Counted from the first letter of the stretch, positions 8,941-20,450 are shown. The stretch is DNA of 64,000 bases from Tetraselmis striata (GCA_006384855.1 VCJN01003318.1:107927-171926), one strand, 5' to 3'. Notes: generated by a model from the sequence alone, not told the origin. Numbers and translations: made by a program.

Positions 8941-11670
8941 TCACGCCAGACGGATTGGCTCCGGCTGCAGACTGTAGAACATGAGGTAGCACTCGCGCTC
9001 GCGCGCCTCGCAGGGCGGCAGGAGCTGGGAGGTGCTCAGCGTGGACACCTTGGAGTCGTCGTACCGGACCCAGCAGCCACTGCCGAGCGCGGGCACCGAG
9101 CAGGCACCCGGTCAGAACACGCCTAGGCTGCAAATACAATGCCGCAGCTGTTTGATCGCAGCGGTTCGCCTGGCGAGGGAGTGCGCAGACGCGCGGTCGA
9201 GAGCAGTAACCCTCAGCTGCCTCACCTGGAGCCCAGCACGTCGGCGATGAAGTGGCCCTCGTCGGCTTGCTCGCCCTTGTGGCTGATGGTGGCGCAAAGC
9301 TTGTACTGGTGGGCCAGCAGGTCAATCACCTGGCTCCCAGCGCGCTGCATGCTCGCCTGGCCCGCGGGCGCCTGGGCGGAGGCGGCCCCGTGCTCCCCCG
9401 CTGCCAACTCGTCGTCCACGACGACGATGGGCACGCGCGGTGGCTTCACGACCTCGGGGACTCCCAGCGGAGAAGGCACCTAACGCGCGCACACGGCCGC
9501 AGGTCGCCGGTCAGCTACAGGTGTGAAGACGCTGCGTGGGAACCTTGCCAGCGGTCGAGTTGGTCATCCTCATACTATGACTGTGAGCGGGCGGATGGCG
9601 TGCGGCTGTGGGGTTGTTTAAATGGCAGCCCACCTCCAGGCTGGCCGCCAGGGCCTGTCGGAGCGCCGGGTCCTCATCAGCCATGGGCGCGGGATCAGCT
9701 GGGGCAGCCACCATGCTGGCGAGGAGGGCCTGCAGCGCGTACCCCGGTCAGCCAGCACGAGACCTATCCCGACGGAGCAGTGGCACCGCCAAGGGCCCCG
9801 CCATGACCCATCTCGCACAGGGCCGGGTCCAACCTGCTGCAGGTCGGCCTCCTCCTGGCGGCGCTTTGCCTCCTTTTCCTTCTCCACGTTGCTCAGCTGC
9901 GGACACATTGAGCCCGCGCCCGTTAGCGTGACGGACACACACAAGAGTCGCATTCGCATGTACACGGCACTGGCGTCGTTGGCATAGATGCTTTGGGGGC
10001 GGAGAGGGGGGGCGAGGGTTACCCGCATGGCGCGCTGCAGATCTGCTGCCTCCTTGCTTGCGAGCGCGGCACCGGCCATGAGGTTCCAGCCCGAGCCGAC
10101 GCGCTGCATGCTCTGGCCCATGCCGGCAAGGTTGGGCACCGAGCGCGCTCTGAGCCCCAGCATGCCGTGCCGGCGAAGCTCGCTGCCGCGGTGCATGTTC
10201 TCCTTGTCGGCGTGCCCGCTGGCGAGCACCTCCGTGACTGCGTTGGGCCGCGACGTGCGCGACATCGGCAGCCGGGTGCTGCGGCTGCTCCACTCGGACA
10301 GGCTCAGCTGCTGCTGGTGCTTCACGCGCGTGTTCACCTTGCGCAGGTCCAGGCCGCCATCCTCCCGCTCGGCCCACTGCGGCGGCCAAGATATCAGGCG
10401 GGGGTGTCAGCGGAGGGGGGGCTGGTCATGGTGACAACATGGTAGCCCCCTGGAGGGGCATCAAGATGGTGGTTGGGCTAGCCGGCTGCAGAATTGCGGC
10501 ATGTGGGTCCGTGCCGAGGTGGAGCTGAGCCATAGCGGCGCGCAGAGGTGTGTCCAGTCACCTGGAAGCGCTTGAGGTGGAGGGCCAGGTACTGCGGCAG
10601 GCGCGCCACTTGGTGCGTGAGCGAGTGCGGGGCGCATGTGGTGCCGCAGTGCTCGCAGCTCTTGCTGACCTCCTCGTCCTCCATGTAGGCACGCAGCAGG
10701 GAGGAGATGTCAAAGCATTTGCCGGGGCTGCTGTCCGCAGGCAGCTCCAGGCTGAGGTGGGTGAAGCGCTCCATGATCTGTGCCGGGTTGGAGACGGCAG
10801 CAGAAAGGATGAACACAAGATTAGCACTGGCTCAGGCTCTCCCAGAGGTCAGCAGTGAAACCCTGTCTCAGAGTGGTCAGAGGGTGTGTCGGGCACCCAC
10901 CCGAGACTCGTGGTTGCACTGCTTGCAGCGCAGGATCTGGTACACGCTGAACTCAAAGTTGCGCGCCACGGGGTCGGCAGTTTTGGATAGGTCCACTGCT
11001 CTCTGCGGCTCTGCTTTGCTGGTCTGGGCGGCGCCATCAGTCTCCGCCTTGGCGCACTCCGCCATCAGAACTTCGCTCTGGGGTCCGATGCAGGGGGTGG
11101 GGAGCGGGGGACTGTAAGTTGACCGGTTCTGCTGTGCCATGCACGGCACTGGATTCTGCAAGCTCTATGGGCTCACCTGCAGGCGGTCCAGCAACACACA
11201 GAAGAACTCGTGGGCGTCCTGCTGCATGCTGCCGCGGCAAAAGTGGGTGTAGCGCTCCATGGCTGACTTCAGCTCCTCCAGGCTGATGGGCACGCTCGTG
11301 TCGGGCCTAGTCGACGCAACCAGCCGTGTCAGACAAAGCAGCTAGAGCACTATGCCCCCCCCCCCCCCCCCCCCCTACTCTCCTCCCAACAGATACCAGG
11401 ATCATTATCCCTCTGCGGCTATCACGTGAGGGCTACATCGGCACGGCAACATCATGACCTGGCGTTCTTCCTGGCCTTGTGACGAGCCTGCAGGCAGTCC
11501 CGGAGAGCGGCCAACACGCCGTCGCGCGGGGTGTTTAGGTGCGAGAGGGCTCCCTGCTGGAGCTCCGCCTCGAATACGCGGATGCCGAGCAGCACCTGGA
11601 CGACGGCGTTCATGTAGCACGTGTTGCCGAGGTTGGCCATGCCGAGATGGTTGCGCAGGGACTGCAGCAT
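8941..11670 (-). CDS. Ubiquitin carboxyl-terminal hydrolase, USP26/29/37-like
   Basis: This peptidase C19 protein removes ubiquitin through Cys-His-Asp catalysis. Nine minus-strand exons are in phase: 11661-11459, 11306-11177, 11077-10901, 10777-10562, 10376-10023, 9896-9834, 9729-9634, 9479-9226 and 9079-8941 (stop). Exon 1 has the Cys box GMANLGNTCYMNAVVQVLLG and exon 2 has GSMQQDAHEFFCVLLD. Exons 3 and 4 carry a CKQCN...CEHCGT zinc-ribbon-like pair and LALHLKRFQ. Exon 7 has DEDPALRQALAASLE, a good ubiquitin-interacting motif. Exon 8 has the His box HKGEQADEGHF, and exon 9 CWVRYDDSKV. A UIM between the Cys and His boxes plus the NLGNTCYMNAV signature point to the USP37 group. The exons total 544 codons. 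The start is uncertain: an ATG at 11670 is in frame, but a CTGCAG acceptor at 11662 suggests upstream exons, as the family usually has an N-terminal extension. Confidence 0.9.
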
Positions 11671-11775
11671 ATCAGCACAACCGACGGGTGGTCAGTTCAT
11701 CATTGGTCAATCGAGCTGTTCCCCCTGGATAACCCTCAAACGGCATAGAGAAATCAGCATGCGCCCAGACGCAGC

Positions 11776-11778
<3 letters not shown>

Positions 11779-11821
<43 letters not shown>
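11779..11821. repeat. (TC)n microsatellite
   Basis: About 21 TC units form an uninterrupted tract just upstream of the USP Cys-box exon. On the USP coding strand it reads (GA)n. Confidence 0.95.
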
Positions 11822-11822
<1 letters not shown>

Positions 11823-12215
11823 TCCTTCGTTTTCAGTCTCTCCATCTTTCCTCCTCTCTAAAAATGTGCTCATACATGTTGACAGGGGCAACGCACTGTG
11901 TGCTTGTGGTAGTACGCTGTCATCGTCTGTGATGGGCGACGAATCATCCCGCCAGGGCTGGTCTGGGTCCCGTCGTGGTCTGCTGCGGAACGATTCACAA
12001 CCATGGCAGCGGGCCACTCTCGCCCCTGGTCAACGCGGAGCCGCTTCGCGATGACTTGGCCTGGGAGCACGGAAGCAGGGACGGGGTGCGGGGGTGCCGG
12101 AGTAAGCCATGGCAACAGCAGCACAGAGACATCTCCACTTTCATGTGTGGAAAGCGGGCAGGGGCAAGGGAGTTAGGTTCAAATATCGGTTGAAGGGAGG
12201 GGGAAGGGGGCGGAC

Positions 12216-12282
12216 CTGAGCCAGTGGGCGAGTTCTCCACTTCATCGGGGTCGATCCCGCCATACATTGCGCGGCGGGCCAT
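12216..12282 (-). other. Candidate 5' exon of the USP gene
   Basis: The minus strand reads ATG and then ARRAMYGGIDPDEVENSPTGS before CTCAG|GTCCGC, a plausible donor. The exon ends in phase 1, whereas the Cys-box exon begins in phase 0. If real, at least one more exon must lie between them. It is offered only as a candidate start. Confidence 0.25.
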
Positions 12283-12289
12283 CTTCGAG

Positions 12290-13860
12290 AGTGGTTTGGG
12301 GGAGGCTGTGGAAAATGGCGCATGGGATAGGGTTGGGGTGGAACAGAAGCGGGGGGGGGGGGGGGGGGGAGGTAGCTGTGAGAGTGGCCGTCCTCTACAT
12401 CATAAACGCAGTGGCTGCCAACCCCCGTTCAGGCTGCCAGAGGAGCACAGTTGGTATGTGTGACTGCGTGACACACTGAGCCATGTGTGCCACTAAGGAC
12501 TCCCTAACTTTGCATCGACCGGGCGCAGCAGGGGCGGCCACCTACAGCTGAAAGCCGAACACTGCGTCTCGGAGTCTGGGAACGCCGCGCCCCGCAACGC
12601 CGACAATAATACATTAAGTGGAGGAGAGGAGCCCGTCTGGACCAGGCATCGGTATGGAGCACCTCACTCTACCCCGCACAAGCGATCGTTCGAAAGTTGG
12701 CGCGATCGTCGACTTCAAGCTGGGGAATACGTAGGGATCAAGTGATGTCCCGACGGTCTCAAAATGTATTCAAAGGCAACACCCGCAAGCCAGGGACGCC
12801 GCTAAACGCCTCGACGAACTTGCGGCGCTTGCGATTTGGGTGCGAGATGGCATAGCGGCGGAGGTATTGTAAAGGAGGCGGCCGCGGCGGTGTTGGGGGG
12901 GGGGGGGGGGGGGGGGGGGGGGTTCACCGTACACGGCGCCGCCACCTCTTGGCTTTTCGGGGGTGCGCATCGCGTGGCGCGCAACGCCGCTGGTGGAGGC
13001 CACTCCCGACGGGCGGCTGCCTTTGCCCTGGGCTTCGGTCACCAAGTTGGCAAATATTGTGCCGCGACCATTCCTTTTCCGCATCTTGCCCTGGAGTTAC
13101 TGCGTCCGTCGACAAGACGGGCCGCGGGTTGGCGCGGGTGGGAGTACTGTAGGGCGTTGGTTTTCGCGCGCGGTGGAAGCTAGACTCCGATCACCGGCAG
13201 CCGCTTGCCGCAAGCTGAGCAAAACTGCCAGCCGAGTATCCGCACAGAGCACCAGGTGCCGCTGACCGCCGCAGCCAGCGCTCGCTTATAAATATTGTGC
13301 CATATCTTGGTTTTTGGGCAGCGTTAAGTGGTGCCGGCTGTGGATGCGCGGGTAGGTTCAAGCAGCGCTGCTGGTTGCAGCGCTGTGCCGATCCACTTCC
13401 CCCGCTGAGCTCCAACGAGTTGATGTGGCGCCAAGGGGGGTGCACTTACTGGCGCCCGCAGGGTCGGGGAGTGCTGAAGGCGCTCACGGGTACCTCTGGC
13501 TCAGGGAGGGGCGGCTAAGAACGCGTATGGCGTGCGGGTCGCCACGCGGTTGAGACGGTGAGACGCGTCGCCACTCGCCAGCGTCAAAACACTGGCATCG
13601 ATCAGCTGCCCGACTACAGCGCGTGGCGAGTTGGACTGTCTTGGACGATATGAACTGGACAAGCCGCCGTGCTACGGCGTACCGGTGCCGGTGTGGCTCA
13701 CCCGTCAGCCGCGCGCATTCAAGATGGTACATCAGCGCGCGTTGGCCACTCGCGTTGATCGAGCTTCTCGTACTAGCCCGCAACTGGTACGACGATATGC
13801 CGGCGCGGGGAACGGCGACTTAGTCGCTAGTCGCTACAGGTATGGGGACACTGGTACCTG
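12290..13860. other. No gene assigned; poly-G tracts
   Basis: Poly-G tracts lie at about 12350-12370 and 12894-12922. On the minus strand, just left of the second tract, one frame reads YAISHPNRKRRKFVEAF and then a stop near 12765. It looks protein-like but was not recognised and has no clear acceptor upstream. Nothing else could be supported. Confidence 0.35.
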
Positions 13861-13868
13861 GTACCGAC

Positions 13869-15067
13869 CAGGGTTGGGCATAAGTGACCCCTGGGTCGCT
13901 TATGTCATAACATAAGTACTTATGACATAAGTACATAATTATGTTATGATCCGGCATAAGCGGAATTATGCCTTATGTTATGACATAATTTTTGAATAAT
14001 TATGCTTATAACATAATTATGCCATAATTTATGGCATAAGAAGTGAGGAAGTGGCCGAAATACACCGCCACCGCGACCTTTGTATTATGTCAGCTCGTAC
14101 TTGGGGAACAGCTTGGAAGCGTTACGATAGTGCCAGCTCAGCCATCGGCTCAGCCCACGTCTTGGCGTTCAGCTCCTCCACAGTCGCACAGAACGGCCCC
14201 TCTCTCGGAAACTTCGGGTGCAGCTGGTTGGTTTTCGAGCCGAAACACAAAATACAGCATATTCCCTCTCCAGCGGACGAGCCATCCACAATCTCGCAGT
14301 CGTCAGCCTCCCGGGAAGAGTTGTCGACGAATGAGCCCCAGTAAGGCGACTTCCTGCGGGTCGCGTGCGATCCCCAGGACGCCTTAAGATTATTCTTCAC
14401 CGGCTCAATCCGTGCGCGCGCGCGGCGAATGCCCTCAGCAGTTCGTGTGTCCGAAGCGCCGCGTTCAGCCTTATCGGAAGCCGGGAAGTTCGAATAATCG
14501 TCGGCTGTTGGGGCGGTGGTGGTGGCAGCAGCCGCAACGGGTGGTGCGGCGGCGGGTGTCTGCTCACTAATGGCGGGTGAGGAGCCGCCATCGCCCGTAC
14601 CGGAGCAAATCTCGCTGCGAACCGCAGTATGGCTTGACAGTACGGAGCTTCCAGCGCATGTAGACGTGGCGGAGCCCGTCAACGTTGCCTCGTCCTTGCC
14701 CGTTGGGGGTGTTGGTGTAGTCATGGCGGGCGCCTGTGCGCCTGCTGGAAAGGTGCTGGATAGCGATCCGGCGGGAAGATTGCCTCTGCGACGGTCGTCT
14801 GTGTGCCGGCATCACGAGTAGCGCTATATTACTTATAATTTCGTACTATCGCGCCTCGTACAGAAACACCTCGTACATAGGTACTGTATCTACGAGCAGT
14901 ACGCAGTCTGCGGGCGAGCCAACTGCGGGTTTTATCGGCACTTATGCCGGGCACTTATGCCTGGGACTTATGCCGATTTTCGATGGGACTTCCTCATAAG
15001 CATAACCACTTATGTTATGTCATAACATAAGTTTCCCGGAATAACTTATGCCTTATGCCCAACCCTG
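13869..15067 (-). mobile_element. hAT-superfamily DNA transposon with intact TIRs and 8-bp TSD
   Basis: Both ends carry the perfect 16-bp inverted repeat CAGGGTTGGGCATAAG, starting at 13869 on plus and 15067 on minus. The flanks are an identical 8-bp duplication, GTACCGAC, at 13861-13868 and 15068-15075. It fits the hAT target pattern nTnnnnAn. The subterminal 150 bp on each side are packed with CATAAG/CTTATG motifs, some in palindromes such as ACTTATGACATAAGT, which are probable transposase-binding sites. The interior holds one minus-strand frame (14122-14724), far too short for a transposase of 600 aa or more. The copy is therefore non-autonomous but looks young. Confidence 0.9.
14122..14724 (-). 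CDS. BED-finger-like N-terminal fragment of hAT transposase
   Basis: This 200-aa frame lies inside the hAT element. The first 100 residues are low-complexity Ala/Thr/Ser-rich. The second half reads NNLKASWGSHATRRKSPYWGSF and then ICCILCFGSKTNQLHP. An aromatic S-x-Y/V-W-x-x-F segment followed by C-x-x-C and a His resembles a BED zinc finger, the N-terminal DNA-binding module of hAT transposases. The catalytic part is absent. It could bind the element's own ends without cutting them. Whether it is expressed is unknown. Confidence 0.45.
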   Translation of the reverse strand: MTTPTPPTGKDEATLTGSATSTCAGSSVLSSHTAVRSEICSGTGDGGSSPAISEQTPAAAPPVAAAATTTAPTADDYSNFPASDKAERGASDTRTAEGIRRARARIEPVKNNLKASWGSHATRRKSPYWGSFVDNSSREADDCEIVDGSSAGEGICCILCFGSKTNQLHPKFPREGPFCATVEELNAKTWAEPMAELALS

Positions 15068-15075
15068 GTACCGAC

Positions 15076-15652
15076 CTTGGTACCTGTACGCGTACCGGTA
15101 TGGCGCTATTACTACTCGTAGTCACGTCGCGCTTGACTACAGTAGTACAGTCGTAAGGATTTTTACATGTGCTAGACGCAACATTCAAGAAATCCATACA
15201 GAAATCCACAAGGAAATCCGAAAGGAAATCCAGAAGTAAGGATTACTTCTGTGAATTACAACAAGGACATTAAAATCCACCCACCGCTAAAAGCAGTACT
15301 AACCAGAAGATCAACACAGGAAGCCGCCCAAACCCGGCCCGCATCCGCTTGAGGCGGGGCGGATGGACGATGAGTGATGCGCGCCCGGTTCGGAGTCCGG
15401 GTAAGTACTACCTGTAGAAAGGATTACTTGTATTTACGGGTAGCGACTAGATAGCGACAAGCCGACAACTGGCACTCGTATCGACGTTTTACGAGTGCCG
15501 GTACGTTATACCAGCACCGCGCGGCGCTGCTGGCGACGACGCAATGCGTGCCAACGACGATGCGGGTCGTAGTGTACATAGAGTTGCTATGAGCACCTAT
15601 TTTCCTTCATCGGTCTTGTTCAGGCGGTCAGAGGGCTGTGTAATATAGAATA
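15076..15652. other. Intergenic; repeat family C copy 2 at 15309-15412
   Basis: Position 15309-15412 repeats the AGATCAACACAG...GCCGCC...CGGCCCGCATCC core of family C seen at 478-625 and 30428-30500. The rest has short GGAAATCC direct repeats at 15188-15237 and no gene. Confidence 0.5.
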
Positions 15653-15760
15653 AGGAGCATTGTCACCCAAATGGCCACACCAACAATTGGCCATAAAATT
15701 TAGTTTTCACTGAATAACTTGGTAAGGAATACGAATTTGCCCTAAAAGGCCAAAACTATG

Positions 15761-16017
15761 GTAAAAGTAAAGTAAAGTTCGCCCCGGGACATCGGCCGAA
15801 GCCGCCCCAGCACTTGACCTCGTGCGCCAACTGCAATCGTAGGTCTGGCATAGCCCATAGACCATTGCCTCATTCGAACCCCGAGGGGCTAATGCATCAA
15901 CCGGGTAAACCCGGGACACGCCGGGCCGATATTGCCGAAATACATCAGCCAGGAATCGAACCCGGGTCTCTCGCATACGAGACGACCGCTCTACCGAGCG
16001 GACAAGGGATGTACCTT
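15761..16017 (-). mobile_element. tRNA-derived SINE, copy 2 (most complete)
   Basis: Read on minus, the copy starts with a tRNA-like head: ACATC acceptor-like start, GCTCGGTAGAGCGG D-arm/A-box, anticodon-arm-like CGTATGCGAG and GGGTTCGATTCC, a canonical B-box. It resembles tRNA-Ala/Thr. A body of about 150 nt follows, with a second GGGGTTCGAAT box, then the 3' block TGTCCCGGGGCGAA and a (TTTAC)n tail. The order head, body, short-repeat tail is that of a Pol III-transcribed SINE. Confidence 0.85.
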
Positions 16018-16642
16018 GTACAAAATTATGGTATCCTCGGATTCCTCAGCTCCTCAGCTTTCCGGGGATAGTTTCAAATCTGGGATCGGGCCGCTGACCG
16101 GCCGGCTGCGGTCTGCGGCCCGGCCCGATGTTAACCATTCCGAGTTAAAATCGTCACATCGTTATAAGCACTCGCACCACCCGGCCGACCTCTCTGCTCG
16201 CCACCGACCCCCTCCACCCATCCCAGACCACTTTTGAGGTGTCTGCGGCGGAGCTATGCCGCCCCATTCGGTGCGTGGCGGGCCGATGAGCGTGCCATTT
16301 TATAGCGTGAATTTTCTGCTATTTTTGCTCCCGCACCTGGCGCTGGTCGCCGTCGGCCGCAAGACGCATGCTCGCGTTAAGAGCCAGGCCCGAGCCAAAG
16401 CCAACGCAACAGCTAAGGCAAGCTTCGCTCAAGGCCGTCGAAAGCCGGCTGACGATGGTCGTGGCTCGTACAATCAGTGGAGTGAGGAGGACATGGAGTG
16501 TGCGCTCACAGAACTCGCTCAGGCTGCCTGTTGAAAAACTCGCACATGGAGATCAACTTTAAGGCAACTGTTACAAAGTGGAATACCGTGGAGCGCTACG
16601 TAGTATATATACTACTACCGCGCTGGCCATTTTGATGAAGCC

Positions 16643-18544
16643 ATGATGAGCTCATCCAACAAGGGGAGAGGGATACTATCGCGTGATGATGAGGAGGAGA
16701 TAGTCCAACTCGTCCTCTCCGAGCATGCTGCCGGTATGGCCCTGACCCACACCCAACTGAGGTGGGTGATCATGGAGATCATCCGCAGGGTGCCTGGGAA
16801 AGCCAACTCTCGAATCGAAAAGGCATGGATCAAGAACAACAAACCCAGCTACACATGGTATCGTCGCTTTCCGGATCGCCACTCAGACACGATTCGCAGC
16901 CGAGTTGTTGAGAATCTAGACCCGAAGCGGTGGAAGGTTTCTGTCGAGGACGTCAAATCGTTGCGTGACATTCCGCACAATCTGAGGAAGCAATACCCTG
17001 ATCTACAAGCGCGGAACGTTTGCAACCAAGTTGAAAATAACATTACGCCAGAGAGGCGGAAGTCAAGGGTGCTGGTGGCGAAAGGAGCTCGGCGCACGCA
17101 CACACGGTGTAACGACGCACGCTTCTCTATGACAGCACTGCCCGTTGTCTTTGCAGATGGCACTTAGATGGCTCCCCACTTCATCATTAAGGGCAAGAGG
17201 CGCCCTAATAATAATAGTATTTGGTGGGGCAGCCACAAATACTGTATGGATCTACTTGGGACATAGTTTACATATGCCACCCTTTCTGTGCAAGACAATG
17301 GATGGATGGACTCAGAGATATTCCTAACATGGTTTACTTAGCATTTTTTGCCCTTCACTGCCGACCGCCGCTCTGAGGAGACTCCGGTCATCCTGGTGCT
17401 TGATAACTTCTCCGGGCATGTTCATCCTGCGACATTGAGAATGACGAGGGAAAACAACGTCATCATGGTGGGGCTGCCCCCGCACTCTACGCACTTCACC
17501 CAACCCCTAGACGTCACCCTCATGAAGCCCCTGAAAGACTAGTGGACTATAAAGCTCAACCACGATGGCGTCGAGAATCCTTGGGAGCGATACCGGGGAA
17601 ATGACGTCATCAGGAAGATGTGCGAGCCATGTGAGGCCTTGGGCATGAGGGCGGAGGGGCACCCAACAGAGTTTTGGAGCCCGTGGGCGAAGGCATTCAC
17701 AACACAAAACATCTGATCCGCATTCCGCTCTACCGGGGTATGGCCCGTCGACTTCCAAGCAGTCTCTGACCAGGCCTACGCTCTCAGCACCACCAAGTCC
17801 GGAATAGAGTCTTCGCCTACAGCGGGAGGCGAGGCCGCACCTCCTGCAACGGGGCAGCCGTCCGCGCCGTCTCAGTCCTCCGCCACATCTCGCTCCTCCA
17901 GGCCCTCGGTGTCATCACGCGAGTCCGCCGCTCAACCACTCCCCAGCTCCGTTGCGCATGCCTTTGCAGATGACGAGTTGCGGCTCCAGATGGAGATCCT
18001 GGAGTCCAAGCGCAAGCAAGAGGCTGCAGAGCGAAAGCTCCGGCAGATGCGGAGGAACAGCGGAGTCTTGGAGGCCTTCACGATGGATGTGACAACAATT
18101 TGTCACCACGTCATGAACAACGCCAACCGGCCTACCAAGCGGACACGGAGGGATGGGCGTTGGGTGCAGCGAGGGTCTTGCGTTGGGCATAAAGGTAGAG
18201 GAGGAGGAGGAGGAGGAAGAGGAGGAGGAGGTCGTGGAAGTTCAGGAGGAGGGTCAGGGGGTGCTGGCGTTGACGCACCAGCAAGGCGTCACCGACGTCC
18301 GCCAGTGGATCCTACCATCGCGTTCGAGGCTGCACATGCAAGTGTGGACTCAACCAGGCAGGCGATCGCCACAGCCCGCCTACACGCGGACATGGCAGCG
18401 ACCTCGACACTTCTGGCCGCGGCGAGGGAGGCATTCCGCAAGGCAGCGAAACTCAAGGCGACCAGACGTCGTGGCACGGCGGCGGTCGCACCTCGTGCTT
18501 CACTGCTGGAAATCACCAACTGCCCGCCGACCGCCGATGTCTAG
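16643..18544 (+). pseudogene. Pogo/Tigger-type (DDE_1) transposase, disrupted
   Basis: The N-terminal part (16643-17166) reads ILSRDDEEEIVQLVLSEHA...LTHTQLR, an HTH_psq/CENP-B-like DNA-binding region. The DDE core follows as MAPHFIIKGK (17168), PVILVLDNFSGH (17393; the catalytic D of LDN-x-S-x-H) and GLPPHSTHFTQPLDV (17470). The C-terminal region (17909-18544) has a coiled coil (QMEILESKRKQEAAERK) and a low-complexity tail. In-frame stops interrupt it: TAG after FADGT, TAG after PLKD and TGA after TTQNI. Part of the core between 17230 and 17340 is out of frame or missing. Neighbouring genes use the standard code, so the stops are decay. Confidence 0.8.
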
Positions 18545-18971
18545 CGACGCTCGTTCCCCCACCCGCTCTCCGCGCCACAGCCTAGACGTCCCGAGCGTGG
18601 GCAAGGCTTATGGGCAATAAATAACAGTTTGGGTTGACGGAGGTGACGCTCACGGTTGCCCAACGAGGCGATGAGTGGGACAGGGCGGGAGCGCCGATGT
18701 GCTGCTGTGGTGGCGGTATACAAGTGTGGCCAAACGCTGCGAAACGATTTTTTTTGGCGATGCACGACCCACCCACATGTGACCGGCTGGAATATAACCG
18801 TCCGGTGGTCAAATCAGGCCGTACGACACGCAATAGATAGCCCTGCAGATAACCTTTCCAAGCCCTATTGCCCGAGGAGCATCATGCTGAACCTCTTTTA
18901 GAGATGGGCAGTTCCGTCCTTAACATGGCCAAACCTAAATAATGCTCCTTATATGATAATAGACATCTTTT

Positions 18972-19247
18972 AAGGTACATCCCTTGTCCGCTCGGTTGAG
19001 CGGTCGTCTCGTACGCGAGAGGTCCCGGTATTTATTCTTGGCCGATGTATTTTCGGCAATATATATCGTCCCGGCGTGACCTGGGGTGGGTTTACCCGGT
19101 TGATGCATTAGCCCTTCGGGGTTCGAATGAGGCAATGGTCTACGGGCTATGCCAGACTTACCAGTACGACTGCAGTTGGCGCAATAAGAGGTCAATTGTT
19201 GGGGCGGCTTCGGCCGATGTCCCGGTGCGAACTTTACTTTACTTTTA
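18972..19247 (+). mobile_element. tRNA-derived SINE, copy 3
   Basis: Sense is on the plus strand. The head GTCCGCTCGGTTGAGCGG, a decayed B-box, the body with GGGGTTCGAATG, the 3' block GATGTCCCGGTGCGAA and the tail TTTACTTTACTTTTA are all present. It is inverted relative to copy 2. Confidence 0.8.
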
Positions 19248-20450
19248 GATATCATTTCAATAATATCATTATTTTATTATTTGACGACTACGGGTACTAC
19301 CGTACACTACGTGCTTGCGCGATGCTGATAGCATGATGGATGACTGCGTACCCCGGCACCCGTGCACGTAAGGATTAGTTATTGTAGTAGTTTAGTACTT
19401 GTCAGCTCATACCATACAAGAGACCCGCGGTCCGTTTCTTCATGTTGTGTTTTAATCATGGCCGATTTGGGCGAAAGGGGGTTGGGGTCGGGGCAAGTTC
19501 ATTCGCGTACGTCAACTTTATCCGTCAGCACTTAAGTTGTGTATGCCTTGCTTCATTCGCGTACGTCAACTTTATCCGTCAGCACTTGAGCTGTGTATGC
19601 CTTGAAGGGGGCTGAGCTGCGAGCGCCGCCATTGCCAGCCGCCCTCGCAACCCAGCCGCCCACGCAGCCATGCCTTCTCAAGCCAGAGCCATATATGCTA
19701 ATAAGCAATGGCGCTTGCCAGGCTAGGGTGGAATGTTGCCCTCGGCTAGCCCTCCAACCTCTCTCCTCGTTCCTCGCCGCCAAAGATGGCGGACAACGAA
19801 GTCAACGTGAAGATGGCAATGCTGCATTATCGTTTTGTTGCTGCCCTGCATATTGAGTATGTAACATGTTTATTAATGCTATGCGGCGATTTACCGATGC
19901 ACCTAGTTTAATGCCGCGCATGTGATGAAGTAGATGGAGTGATGGATACAGATTTGCAGTACGTTTCCTCCACAGTTTTGCGTGAGTGCACGACATGTAT
20001 GTGTTGACGCTGGGCACAAGTTGATTGTGAGGGGCCACAAGGCCAATAACTATGGCAAGCAAGACGGCCCGGCGGTTGGATAGGCAGGAAGCAATCAATG
20101 CCATTGCAAAAATGAGATTGAAATTAAATTTGTTACAACGTCTAGTCTGCTGCATCCACTCGCTGAGACTGAGTTGCTCTCAAGACCTGCTATCTCTGAC
20201 CACAGTGGGGAACACGAAGTGTTATCACAGCTCAAGCTACCGGACATCCTCCAATGTTTCCTAGCCCCTCCTCCTTCCAGTGGACTGTATATAATAGCTA
20301 AGAGAACAGCGCCCCCCTGCTGTCCCTACCTAAGTCAGACCCATCCCATCCAGAGCTTAGCAGGTACGCTAAGGCAGCCAGAGGCGTCCCGCCTGCTGCT
20401 ACTGAGGTGTGATGGGGGACGGGAGCCAACCGGAATAGCTATATGGTGCT
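19248..20450. other. No gene; 53-bp tandem duplication
   Basis: The block beginning TTCATTCGCGTACGTC at 19499 is repeated at 19552 with two substitutions, giving a 53-bp period. The remainder holds short unrecognised frames only. Confidence 0.6.

Larger units (their letters stand above)
15653..18949 (+). mobile_element. Pogo/Tigger-like DNA transposon, decayed
   Basis: The proposed left end is TA|AGGAGCATTGTCACCC at 15651 and the right end is AATGCTCCT|TA at 18941-18951. The inverted ends share AGGAGCATT and, about 10 bases further in, TGGCCA. A TA duplication is the pogo/mariner hallmark. The inside encodes the remains of a pogo-type transposase (16643-18544). SINE copy 2 lies inside the left end and SINE copy 3 just outside the right end. 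The ends are supported by short matches only. Confidence 0.55.

Noticed and set aside
15953..16017. Functional tRNA gene
   Set aside because: The stems are imperfect and the unit is joined to a repeated body and tail, so it is a SINE head. The TTCGA box at 52441-52455 also lacks a complete cloverleaf.
16643..18544. In-frame TAG/TGA stops as evidence for a variant genetic code
   Set aside because: The four well-conserved genes in the window contain no in-frame TAG or TGA, so the stops reflect pseudogene decay.
15761..19247. Inverted SINE copies 2 and 3 as terminal repeats of the pogo element
   Set aside because: The same sequence occurs alone at four other sites, and the AGGAGCATT/TA boundaries place copy 3 outside the element.
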